Shown piece after piece: positions 12,066 to 23,400 of a stretch of 64,000 nt of DNA (the first letter of the stretch is position 1; each line of letters opens with the position of its first letter). The notes below the pieces were generated by a model. It had not been told where the DNA came from. It did not search any database and was given only the letters and a program-made list of their open reading frames with translations. A program made the translations under genes and the position numbers. Source of the stretch: Hyphochytrium catenoides (taxonomy: Eukaryota > Sar > Hyphochytriomycetes > Hyphochytriales > Hyphochytriaceae); assembly GCA_900088475.1 (NCBI GenBank), contig FLMG01000658.1:1-64000 (forward strand), read 5' to 3'.

Positions 12066-13082
12066 ATGGGAGTTCTTAAAGATGGGAGAGTGGCGTTGGG
12101 GCTCCTACCTACCTTGGCTGTCAAGAATGAGAGTCAACCAGAGGATGCGGAACTGGGGTCAACGCCATCCGCATCCGGAGACTGGCAGGATCTAGAAAGT
12201 TATTGCATTATTGATCAGCAAACTGTCTCTTGTGCCAGTCAGGACGTGATTCGCCTTGATGACCAGCTGTCGCCAAATGTGATGGTAGATGAAGCAGAGC
12301 GATCTCTCGAGGTCAAGGTCCCGGACGTCATTGTCGACAAGTCAGTGCCCGCATCTACAGCAGTTTCGACAGTGAAGAGACCGAGCAAGGTGCACTGGGT
12401 GGATAGGACCATCTTATGGCTTAAGTTATTAGCGGGGACCTTATACATCGTTGGCTCCATTGGATATTATCCGCAGCTCAACCCAGATGGCTCTGTCTTA
12501 GGCTACCGAATAGGTCGATGGAGCTATTGCACAGGTTCTACGATTCTCTTTATGTGTGGCACGCGAGGGTTTGCCAAACATTTGATTGCCAAAGCGCTGA
12601 TCACAAATGTCAAGGTTCAGAAACAGAAGAAGCATACCTTCGCACGCTGGAGTAGCATACTACGAGCCATGTTGTCAGACTTTCTCTGTTGGATATATCT
12701 CTTCTCTTTAGGTGCATCAGGATTTTATCTTCTTGGTATTGGCTTCTACTCTGCTGGACAATCGCCGGCTGGGACGTGGGCTTTCATTGTAGGAAGCATC
12801 TCTTACGTCATGTGCGGAGTAGTGGAAGGCATGCAGATATTGCTGGGATGGAAAGCGGGCGAAGAAAGTGTAGCCACCCAATGGCGTCGGAAGCTCGCGC
12901 ACGGATTGTCAGACGTAGCTGCGGGCTGTCTGTTCTTACTTGGGAGTGTCTATTTGTTGCCCTCGTACTTTGCGTCCCCCGGAGGTGCCTTGATGGTCGC
13001 GAATGGGTTCCTGATTGGCTCCGTGATGTACTTTCTCACTGTGTGCGACCATATGTATCTATTATATAAAGCACAGGGCTAA
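12066..13082 (+). CDS. Six-helix membrane protein with three YrhK-like two-helix modules (338 aa)
   Basis: A single open frame of 338 codons. The first 110 residues are polar and probably cytosolic. Six hydrophobic segments follow at roughly 118-136, 150-166, 203-226, 232-254, 277-297 and 302-327. They form three repeats of a two-helix unit with the theme G-x-L-[YF]-[IL]-x-G-S-x-x-Y, seen as LYIVGSIGYYP, FYLLGIGFY/FIVGSISYV and LFLLGSVYLLP/FLIGSVMYF. This resembles the YrhK-like domain found in bacterial and eukaryotic membrane proteins; the match is by pattern only. Lys/Arg-rich loops sit between helices 2 and 3 and between 4 and 5. No intron is needed. The function of this family is unknown. 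Confidence 0.7.
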   Translation: MGVLKDGRVALGLLPTLAVKNESQPEDAELGSTPSASGDWQDLESYCIIDQQTVSCASQDVIRLDDQLSPNVMVDEAERSLEVKVPDVIVDKSVPASTAVSTVKRPSKVHWVDRTILWLKLLAGTLYIVGSIGYYPQLNPDGSVLGYRIGRWSYCTGSTILFMCGTRGFAKHLIAKALITNVKVQKQKKHTFARWSSILRAMLSDFLCWIYLFSLGASGFYLLGIGFYSAGQSPAGTWAFIVGSISYVMCGVVEGMQILLGWKAGEESVATQWRRKLAHGLSDVAAGCLFLLGSVYLLPSYFASPGGALMVANGFLIGSVMYFLTVCDHMYLLYKAQG

Positions 13083-13181
13083 AGGTAGAAAGGCCATCCT
13101 CACACTAAAGTCTAATGTACACCGCGCTCAAAGTCCCTTCGCGTTAAACTTCCGCCTGACTGGCAAGCAGCTGGTTGTCTG

Positions 13182-14317
13182 TCAGACAGAGAAGCATCCA
13201 GTGTGGTGAGGGGCTAATTGATGCGCAGCATGCCAATAATAGCTGGTGACTTACACTGGCAGAGTCGTAGCTTGAGCAGGAGGTTCTTTTCGTCTCGGAG
13301 CTGCTTCTTCTCCTCGTAGCAGGATTTCACACGGTCCCACCAGCGCTTACGGCCAATTTTGTCGCCATTTGCATTGCATTCCTCAGCCTTTGTCTGTGCC
13401 ATCAATATTTGAGCCTCGAGTGCGTCGATATCCTTCTGCAACTTGTCTAGCTGCTGGTCAATAGATGGCGCCTCGAACGCTTGGACTACCTGCTACTCAA
13501 ACGTATTGAACTTACTACGGACATGGTAAGAAAAGAACCCCTCATTCACACGTACCGTGGAATTAGCGCCATCTCCGCCATTGGCATGATCTTCTGAGCG
13601 CCTCACTGCAGCAGAGGGTAGAGGCGGCAACGGGATGCTAGGATCCATGTCATGCAAGAGAAGACTGCTGCGATATTTGGCAGCCCTCTTCTTATGCTTG
13701 TGGGTGGAAAGCACATGTCGCTCGACAAAGCACTTCTCAGGCTTGGATATCCTGATGTTACATGCTTTGCACCAGATGTTCCGATTATCGTCCTCTCTGA
13801 TGTAGAGCAGCTTGTCTGGGCCGCCATATCGTTCTACGAGCTCAGTCCGCGTCGTTCTGCGCGCTCTGACGAGCTTGGTGTTACTGAGATGCTTCTGCGT
13901 CTGGACATGCCTCTGCACGAAAGACTTTTCAGGCTTTGTGATTCTGATGTCGCAGGCACGACACCAGATATTCCGGTTGTCTCGGACGTTTATGTATAAG
14001 TACTTCTCCTGTCCGCCGAATGTTGTCACAAGCATCTCGCGCGTAAAGTACACGCGCTGTGGCTTCTCCTCTGGCGCTGTCTGCTCTGCTGCTGTCACAG
14101 GTGTAGCAGAATTAGAGGTATCGTTCGGAGCTGCTGGAGGGTCCTCCGGAGCTGGTCGTTTGACCAGCACGCTACTTGTGTTCTCCGGTCCCTCTTCTCC
14201 TCCTTCCTGCCCAGTGCCGGGTGCTTTGGTCGCCTTTTTGTTCACCTTTGGGGATGCCCGCTTCTTCTTGATTGCCAGCTTTTGCGGCTCGCCTTCCTTC
14301 GGCGGTGTAGGGGACAT
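13182..14317 (-). CDS. Double C2H2-type zinc-finger protein with coiled-coil tail (342 aa)
   Basis: Three exons (14317-13556, 13489-13255, 13213-13182) join in phase to 342 residues. The N-terminal third is basic and disordered (PPKEGEPQKLAIKKKR...). Two tandem copies of a module of about 55 residues follow: a [TV]...[YF]GG..[KL]..YI lead, then DNRNIWC-x2-C-x14-H-x5/6-H. In each, two Cys and two His are placed to bind zinc. The WC.AC.IRI.KPEK pattern resembles DNA-binding BED/CGGBP1-type fingers, but I cannot assign it firmly. The second exon is a coiled coil rich in Lys, Glu and Gln (LEAQIL..., RKRWWDRVKSCYEEKKQL). The gene is convergent with the membrane-protein gene ending at 13082. It is probably a nucleic-acid-binding protein. 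Confidence 0.7.
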
Positions 14318-17300
14318 AGTGACCTAACGTCCAACCACTCTCTGTAGGGCAAGCGGCCTGATGGAGCCAAGAGCCGTTCTGCCGCGCTTCTCCGTCGTTG
14401 ATCCCGATCTGCCTCTGCGTGACTCTGAAGCGAGGCTCCTTGGGTCTCAAGCGGTTCTGATTCTGATATAATAACCTTCCCCTCTGTATCTTCAACCTGC
14501 CCAGCTTAGCGTCACTCTCCGCACTTGTTGGCTGCGGGCAAAAATCAAAAGTGCGCAGCGAAGGCCAAGCTAAAACGTGCGCGTGCGCAACGATCAGCGC
14601 CGCAAACTATAGCAATCGGGACACCACAGAGGGAGTCCCAGAGGGCGGGCGGCCGTCGTGGGAAAGGCCAATTCCTACAGCCCGGTAGTAATAATTCCCA
14701 AGGTTTAACGGCTAGTAAAACCTCATACCATGCCTGTCAAGAGCTTTCCGCTAGACAGAGGCCGTCTCTACAAAGTTTTGTTGAGTTTGTTTGTCTTGGC
14801 AGGAGATCTTCAGAGGAGGAAGGAGCAATGCAGACCCATCTCGCGAGGAAGGACTCAGGAGAAGAGGAGAGAGAAGATCCTCATCACTTCGAGACTCGTC
14901 GCAAGCCCTACCACTCAGAAGCAGCTCCTTCAGCCGAGCGCCGCGTCTGTTACATTCTGTCAGTGGTGGTGGACGGCATTGATAATAACGGAAATTAAAA
15001 GTTGATGATGATTGTGCTGGCAGTGAATGAAAGCAGAAGATGCACTAGGAAAAGGCGCAGGTGTCAAAGAGGAAGCAGGGCGAGCAGCGGGATGATTCTC
15101 CTACTATCTGAGCATCCATAGCCCTCTTCTCAATTGTGATCAAAGGTCGAGAGTGAGGAAGACGGAACGATTGTCTTATCCTCCTCTGTGATGTTGGAAA
15201 TAATCGGTGCTCAAGCAAACCGCGTCTGCCACTGTCGCGTCCGAGGAAGCGCTGCCATGAATAATGAAGAGTGAACGCCTATTCTAGCCGTGCAAGACGA
15301 GGTGACGGCCGGGGTATTCAGGAGCAAAGGGGAGAGTCTTTGCATATCCTCCTCTAAGCCGCCTACTACTATAAGAAGGTTCAAGTAAAGGAGTTTCTGC
15401 TGCAAATTTCTGAAGAATGACTGAGTGTCGACAGGAAGGGCTTTGTCTTGGTCAAAAGTTTATAATAGCCAGCTACTTTGCTTGGCCACACAGTCCCATC
15501 ATTAAGGTACCAAGAACTCATCACTCTGAAATAGAAAAACGTGTCAGGCTTCCACCATTCTTGATGCTCTTTGCAGCCGTCTTCCAGCAGTCATTCCTCT
15601 TTAATGACTCTCACCACTGTTCTCGATACCTTTGGCACTTTTGAACAGCTAAATCTTGGCTGGCCTACATTATTCACTATCTAGCTCTACGTTGGAGCAT
15701 GAGAACCTCATAGCTGAGCGATCATCGACGATGTAAACTCATCAGCCTCTACGATGAAATGTCATGACACGGAACTGATGATCTAGAAGCGCCAGAGCCA
15801 GGCGAAGGAGGAAGTACCACTATGCACCTCAGCGAGCCCTACCGAAGAGGAAGAATGGTAGAGGTCGCTCCATTGCGTTCTGCACAAAACTTCTACGCTG
15901 TTGTTCATTGTAGGACTTCGAGTCCGTACTCCCCTGCTGCTACCTGTTACATTGCTGACGGAGACTTATGACTGGTTCCTTATTATGTTGAGCGTGATGG
16001 TGGTCCTATGCTTTCTGTCAGGGATTTGCAGGGGCTGCAGTCTACTGCTGCTGTGGGGAGATAATAGATCAGAGCGGCGGGCATGAGGGATGTACTTTAG
16101 TCTTCATATTTTTCAGACAAGGGAAACTTGGCAGCAGTTACGGAGCTCCATGATAGATCATCCTCAATAAGGCGCCATCTAGGTAGTTTGGCTGCCAGTC
16201 ATGATGGAAGAAGGGGCAATCTACACAAATAGCAGGCTAATTGTGATGCCGAACTGATGCAGATAGAGATGGAGAGAGACCATGGCTTCTGTTGCTCACT
16301 CGGGTAATATTCTTGTAAATATCCTGGATGGCCTCCTCCGACGTGCCAGAGTCACGGCTTATGAAATAAAGGTTATACTACTGAGCGCCGGCTACCAGCA
16401 TCTGCACTGGCCCTACCCCAAAAAAGAAGCTGCGCTCCTTACTCATCATGCGGCCATCAATTTGGCGCCCGGCGGCGGAGGACCAACAACTAACTGACGC
16501 CAATCCTGCACAGGTTCTTAACATTTCCTGCATGCTGTTGCGACGATGATGAGGTACCCTTTGAAGGGAGGAGCTTCTTCTTTAGATACCGGACCTTCGC
16601 GCAAGCTCTTTATAACGCGGTCAGTGCTAACGTTAGAGGGAGCCTACTACTAATAGCAGTACAATCGTAGCCTTAGGACCACGAACCCCCGCCCGACGAA
16701 GAAGGTAAGAGCTTGCACGAGGACTTGAGGCTGGTGTATGGCAGGGTTCGGCACCAGGAGGCAGTGCAGGATGACGAAATGCGTCTGACTCTCACGCAGA
16801 GTGGTACTCGTAGAACTACAGTAGTGCACTTGATCCGTTTCACTCCTTCTCCTTATTGTCCCACCTTCACTTCTAGAAGACGGTTTTGTGATGGGGAAAG
16901 TTGATTCTGATAATTATTCAGATTGTTTGAAATACGGAAAGGAAACAAACAGACAATAACTATCAAAGTCCCTTTAGATTGCGTCAAAAGTTCCACAGGA
17001 ATCCTTCACATAAAGGACGCAATTTATTTCCATCCTCACGCAGCCACAACTGAGATGAAAGATGATCATCAGTGTCGCCGCCGCCGCCTGGTGGGCAGGC
17101 CCCGCCCCTCGCTTTCTGAGAGAAGGCAGGGCGCTTGGTCGTCAACAAGCAAACCAGGAGGAGGGACATAAGAGCAGCCGGCGGTCATCACGATAGAAGG
17201 CGCCGCCCATACATGCGACAGCACCCTAGCCAAAGAGCATCATTGCCACCAACAGCGCGTGATTGGGTCATAATCAAAAACATACCTAGCACCAAGCGTC

Positions 17301-17401
17301 GTAGAGTGTCATCAACGAAGTGCATTTCAGGAAGCTAACCGCAGTTCTACCTAACAGAGATAAGAAAGCAAACAAAGCGTCTTGTTATCACTGCTATTAT
17401 T
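14318..17401. other. Intergenic, triplet-rich DNA
   Basis: No gene is supported across 3 kb. The sequence is rich in GAG/GAA and CTA/CTC triplets. Open frames at 14525-14998 and 16923-17171 are low in structure and not joined by convincing splice sites. The end of this interval holds the 5' region of the giant nuclease-helicase gene. Confidence 0.5.
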
Positions 17402-20400
17402 ATGGGCGTTCGAGGGCTGCAAAAGTTTCTCCTACGACAGACGAAAGCTCTTCACAGGAAGAAACATGGACAACAGGTACCGTTCTTCGACACATTCTCC
17501 TTAACGTTGGCCTTGCCATCCCCGCGATTGACCTTTCATGCCGTCTCTTGCCAGGACAATGGCTTAAGTTCGCCAACCACTAGAGAGGATGAGTACAGCA
17601 AAGGAGGAGAAGACGTCGGCCACAACGGGAAAGAAGGAGAAGGACCTCAACCACGCCGTGCGACAGGTAAACCGTCCATTTGCAAGAATGTGATTGTGGA
17701 GGAGCAATGCTCTAACAATGGAGTTCTTCAGCAAATCCTCCGTTAGATGCTGGAGCGGTTAACTATCGATGCGGGGAGCCCAAATTCATACCGAGAAACT
17801 CCAGGCTGTATGTTGACGCCTTGGGGTTCCTCTACCATCTGTTCGGCAAACAAGAGGAGGAGGAGTCGCGGAGGAGACGCGAGACTCTAATTGCTGATCC
17901 TCCATCATCCCAAAAAGGCTTGGGAGAAGATGCCTCCTTCTTTGGATATTCAACTCGCCGAGAGTACGGTGGCTCTTACAGAGCATTCGATAGCTTTGCG
18001 CGCCGAGAGATCCGGCGTTTACAATCGCTTGGGGTCTTCGAGAGCATTCTCTTCTACTTTGACGGGATGATGCTCCAGGCAAAGCATGCAACGCACGAGG
18101 AGCGCGCTCTGCAGAAAGAGCAGAGGTGGAGCAACCTCTATCGATATTTCTGCGGCCGAACTTCTGCCCCACCTGCTCAGGAAGATATTCCAATGCCTCC
18201 TTTGATCTATGAACAGTTTCTCCGAACGCTAGAAGCAATCACGCATGAGGAAATCGACCTTGAAGACCAACTGTCTCGACTCTCCATCAGCCACGCCACG
18301 GGCGGCGAAGAAGGTGAAGGAAAACTGTCCCCATCTTCTCCCCGTTCTTCCACGAAAATCTGTATCGTACACTGTACTGTTGAGGCTGATGTTGAGATCG
18401 CTCGAGATGTAGAGAACTGGAATAAACAATCCTTCCCTTCTTCATCTGAACCATCATCCCGTTGTGGCCAAGCTTACTGCTACGGAGAGGACAGTGACTA
18501 CCTGCTGATGAGAGGCTGTCCGTACATAAGATTTGGTCACATTTCAGGGCATCATCAGCCACCACCCTCCTCGGGCAACCATTCAACCAACGCAACGTCT
18601 GATAACAGTAATCAGCCTGATGGAGTTGTGGCACGAGAGGTATGGAGAAGAGAGGAGGTGGCAGCGATGCTTAGTTTGACGGAGTCGCAACTGGTCGAGT
18701 GGGGCATCCTTCTTGGCAACGACTACACGAAGGAATATTCACGGTCTGAGTTCAAAGTCCGAAAGAGTCTGCCGCAAGGGTTAGCTCATCGTAACTCAAA
18801 TGTCGAATCAGAGGGGGCTGGAGATGTAGCCATCCAGCTGAACAATGACTCAAGTTATACAATTCAGGAGATGCTTTCCATAGTTCGGGAGGGCGGCGAC
18901 TCGTTCCAACTGACATCAGACAACCCTGAAGTGCAAGCTGCAATAGCTCTCTCCAGAGCCATCTACGAGCACCAAGACAGCCAGTGGTCCTTGATTATGC
19001 AAGAGCTCAAAAAGGCTCAGCATCTAAACCATGACGAGAAGGACCTCCCGTCGCCCTTACCGGGGCAGAATCACGTATCTACCGTAGCCAAGAGCCAAGA
19101 TAATGGCGAAGAGGAAGAAGAAATCTCCTCATCCATGTTCGCTCTGACGTCCAACCAACGACAGTGTCTCGAGTCCTGGGCAAAAGATGTCGCTTGGAAA
19201 CAGATAGCCATGACCCAAGGCGTCGCCTGGGCGGTGCTCCATCAACTGGCGAAAGCGTCAAACTCAACTGATGAAGCGAAGAGCTCGACAGCGTTTTCGT
19301 CAGTCTTTACACCCACTCATCTCGTAGCGATCGAAACGATGCTTGAGACGATACAAAGCTCACTCGTTCTTGACCCCGGGGAGAAGCTTTGCCGCTACGA
19401 TTGTGAGAGCAATGACGGAGATTCTCTCCTTCAGGACCTATTGAGCGTGACCCAGCATGCCCCTGATAAGCTTGTACGACCTACCTGGGCGGACTTCCAG
19501 GCAGCTCATACCTATCAGCTGATGCTGAGACATTTCTTCTCTTCCGCATCGACGAAGAGTCCCAGGACCAGACAAATATCCCATCCATCTGCTCCATTCA
19601 GAGATTTTTTGGGGCATCCGCAGCAGTTCTATGAAGGAGAAGTTTTCCACAAGCTCATGGCGGGGCTACACGTGAACGAAGACGACGATAAAGCCTGCGA
19701 ACAGCCAATGCCAGCTTCAGAGGAGGAAAAGCTTGTGCCAGGAGAAGCCGAGTCGCTCCCTATCGACTCCCATCGGGAAGAGATTCTACGTAAGATCCGG
19801 AGTGACCGAGTGACAATTATCCATGGCGAAACAGGATGCGGAAAGTCCAGTCGGCTTCCAGTGATGCTACTCCAAGATGCTAATGAACGCGGGGAGCGCT
19901 GCAAGATTTATATTTCACAGCCTCGACGAATAGCTGTCACAGGTCTCACCCGAAGACTACGGCCACAGCTTGGCAAACGGGTGGGCATGTTAATGGGCCA
20001 CGGGATCCGAGATGTCTTTCCTGAGACAAAAGTAATCTTCGCAACGACCGGTTACCTGGTCCGCTTGATCGCCGGCAACATCGGCGCACTGCGATCAGCC
20101 ACGCATCTAATCGTTGACGAGGTCCACGAGCGTTCAATTGATAGCGATGTAATCTGCCTACTATGCAAGCGCATACTCCAAGACCTGCCACATATCAAGA
20201 TTGTACTAATGAGCGCCACGATTCACACCGAACTCTACAGAGAGTACTTCTTGGGCAGGAATCGTGGAGCTCGGTCTACCTCTCTTAAAGTGGCAGACGC
20301 CAACAGTGAAGGTGACGGCTACCCTGATATTATGGTTGACCACTCCGAGGACTCATTAGAGGATGATCAAGACGAGTACCCAGGCAGTGAAGCCTATGGC

Positions 20401-23400
20401 GACATGAAGTGTTTATCAGTCGGAGTGAAGCGCTTTCCGCTCAACATTCTGGTAAGAGTCTTGTCCTCCTAGGTCCCCTGCTTTTGCTGTTCCTGCTAGC
20501 TCTTGCTTACTTACTTTTACTGATAGTACGCCAGAGACATTGCGAGCAAGATCTTCCATGAGAATGTGGTGGTGAAGCAGCTCTGCACCAGCATTGAAAC
20601 ACAGACAGCAAAAGCTTCCATGACGGCCATTCCGAGTGACGCCATCGCGAAGCATCAGCTTCGAGTTGCGGAAGAGCTGATTAGGAGTCACATTGCCATT
20701 GGCAGTGGAGTCCTGGTGTTCCTCCCAGGTCTCACTTCTATTACGGAGCTCTGGGACCTCTTAGAAGCCGACTCACGATTTAGCTTATCCGTCGTCCACT
20801 CAGACGTACCATTCGAAGAACAAGTAGACATATTTTCGGCCGTCCCAGAGGGAAAGATCAAGGTTGTTCTGGCAACAAATGCTGCAGAGAGCTCCATCAC
20901 AATCCCAGATGTTGACTATGTCATATGTCTTGGCAGGGGTCGAGCGATGTGCTATAACAAAGCCTCGCACCAGAGCGTCCTAACAGACATCTGGATCTCA
21001 AAAGCATCCGCGACGCAGAGGGCGGGCCGCACAGGACGAGTGCGGCCCGGGACGGTTTTCCGCCTTTATAGTGAGAGCTTGGAAAAAAAATTTCAAGAGC
21101 ATGACACTCCCGAAGTGCTTCGGACGACTCTCGAAGATGTCATTCTTCAACTGTTGACCATGTTGGAGCACGCCGACGGCTTCGGAGGTGTCTTTCCCAT
21201 ATTAACCCAGCTCATCCAGCCTCCAGATCTCAGCAACGTGAGCAGAAGTTTGGAGCGCCTCACGAAACTCGATCTCATAGATGAGTCGGAGAATCTTACC
21301 TCCAGTGGGAGGTTTGCGGGGCAGATGCCTGTATCCCTGGAGCTCTCTCGCTTACTCCTCTTCGGTATTGTCCTTGGCATCCCGACGGAGGCTGTCGTCC
21401 TTGCCGCTGTACTATCCGTTGGCAAAACACCGTTCCGCATAGCCGTCCCTATGATCCACACTGATGTCAAGGAGTATAACGACATTATTCGGCAGTCGAT
21501 GACTTTCGCGGACAAGGTGGACAATGGATGCAAATCAGAACCTATTCTGTGGCTGAAACTGGTTTCAAAGTGGCTTGGCATGCCAAACGAGAGAGCTGCT
21601 ACCGCCTGGGCAGTCCGTAATGGTATTGCAGCAAAACGGCTGAAGCAGATGTCACTCGTAGCAAAGAGTTTGCGCCTCTCTGTAAGCCGCTTCCTCACCC
21701 ACAAGCCCGACGTATGGAATTGGAGAGGCTCAAGGCAACAAAAGGATGACGGAAAAGCGTATGAGACTTCCGACGATGGCTACCTAAGAGACTTCCAGTC
21801 ACTCAACAGTTTGGACGGCAAGACTTTGAACCGTCTTCGACTGATACTCACGTGGACATTCGCTGACAATCTTCTCTGTTCCAAGACCACAAACGAGATG
21901 GCAAAGTTCAGCAAGCCCTTGCAGCGGACCGCTGAGGAGAAGAAAGGACAGGAATGGACAGGATCTGCATGTCAGTTGAACCTCACTAATGCGGCCGTGT
22001 CTCTAGAGCATCTGGCAACTCTCCTTCCTGAGAGCCACCCAGGCGACTACGGGAGCTATAATGGCTGGAAACTGGAGAGAAATGTACACCGCCTGCATAC
22101 TGCCTATCTGTTCAAAACCAATCTGGACCACATTTTAGCTGATCTTTGGTCAGTATGCAGTGAGTTAGGAATAGTAATGTTCTGGGTCATGATGGACGTA
22201 CAGGATGTATCTGTGGGCGAGAAGGAGGATCACAAGGGAGAGAGCAAAAAGAAGAAGGCAAAGAACAAGGAGCTCAAAGGAGCCGCCCGCAGGACTGAAC
22301 TACGACTTGTCATCTCAAGAGAAGTTGCAATGGAGACCCTGCTCGGTTCTTCAGAAAGTTTGGAGGCACGCAAACGTGAAGGTTTGGAAAGAGGAGGGGG
22401 AAGTGAGCCCAAAGTAGATCAAGATACTTCCCTCATCCGTGCAGTCTTCGCAACCTTAGCAGCGAAATTGAAATTGAGTGAGACCGTCCCGCGGCTGCTC
22501 CCCACCAAGCAAGGCTATGAGCCATTCAAACCTAAGTCCTTCACTACAAACTCAACCCAATACATAGTCTTCTCAGGTACCGGCTCAATCATGCTGAGCA
22601 AACATGTGCAGCTTTTGAAGGCTCTGAGTTCAAAGTTGCCCTCCTCGATCGCCCTCAAGATACCTACGAACGGGAAAGCGCAGTTGATCTGCACAAATGC
22701 TCATGGGATCACAGAGGACATGCTCCGGAGAATATTTTTCTTTCAAGGGGTAGAGAAACGACAGAAGGGAGAAGCTAACTCGGCCCAGAGCCTCCTGCAA
22801 AGTCTAGGAACTAGCGACGATCTCTACGACGACACAGCATTGTTTTTGGGGAAGGACACTATGATCGACTCTGTTACTATGTCAAAGTCCAGCGTGTTAG
22901 CTATCGCTTACAGAGCTCCCAAAAGGGTTGGCGTTGGGGTTGATGGAACATATCCTCTTGTACACGATGCCCCTCTCAGTTGTCGGCTGATCTGGTCTTG
23001 CATGACTAGGAACCTTAGGCGAGAATGTCGGAAATTGAGACTGCCAGCTCTAGAGAAAGAAGCCTATGATGACACACTCAAGTCTCCAGCAAGGAAAGAG
23101 TGCGGAAGAGCTGCTGAAGCGAAGCGGAGTTGTTCTGATATGGAAGTAAAGGTTGAGAGCGCCTCAACACGCTCGACGCCAGATATATCGACGGGGGTTG
23201 CTCCGGCTTCCCTGACATGGCGGCATCTGGGAGGAATCACATCCTGTGATCCACCAGTTCTCAAAGCCTGTAGCATCTCCCGCAACTCTTTCTGTAGTGT
23301 ATCAGTCCACCTAGGCAGGGGGCCAGTCTTTGCAGTGGGCACGTCCTCCTTGATTTTTCAGGGAGGAGGACTCATGTTTGGTGAAGGCATTACGCTTCTT

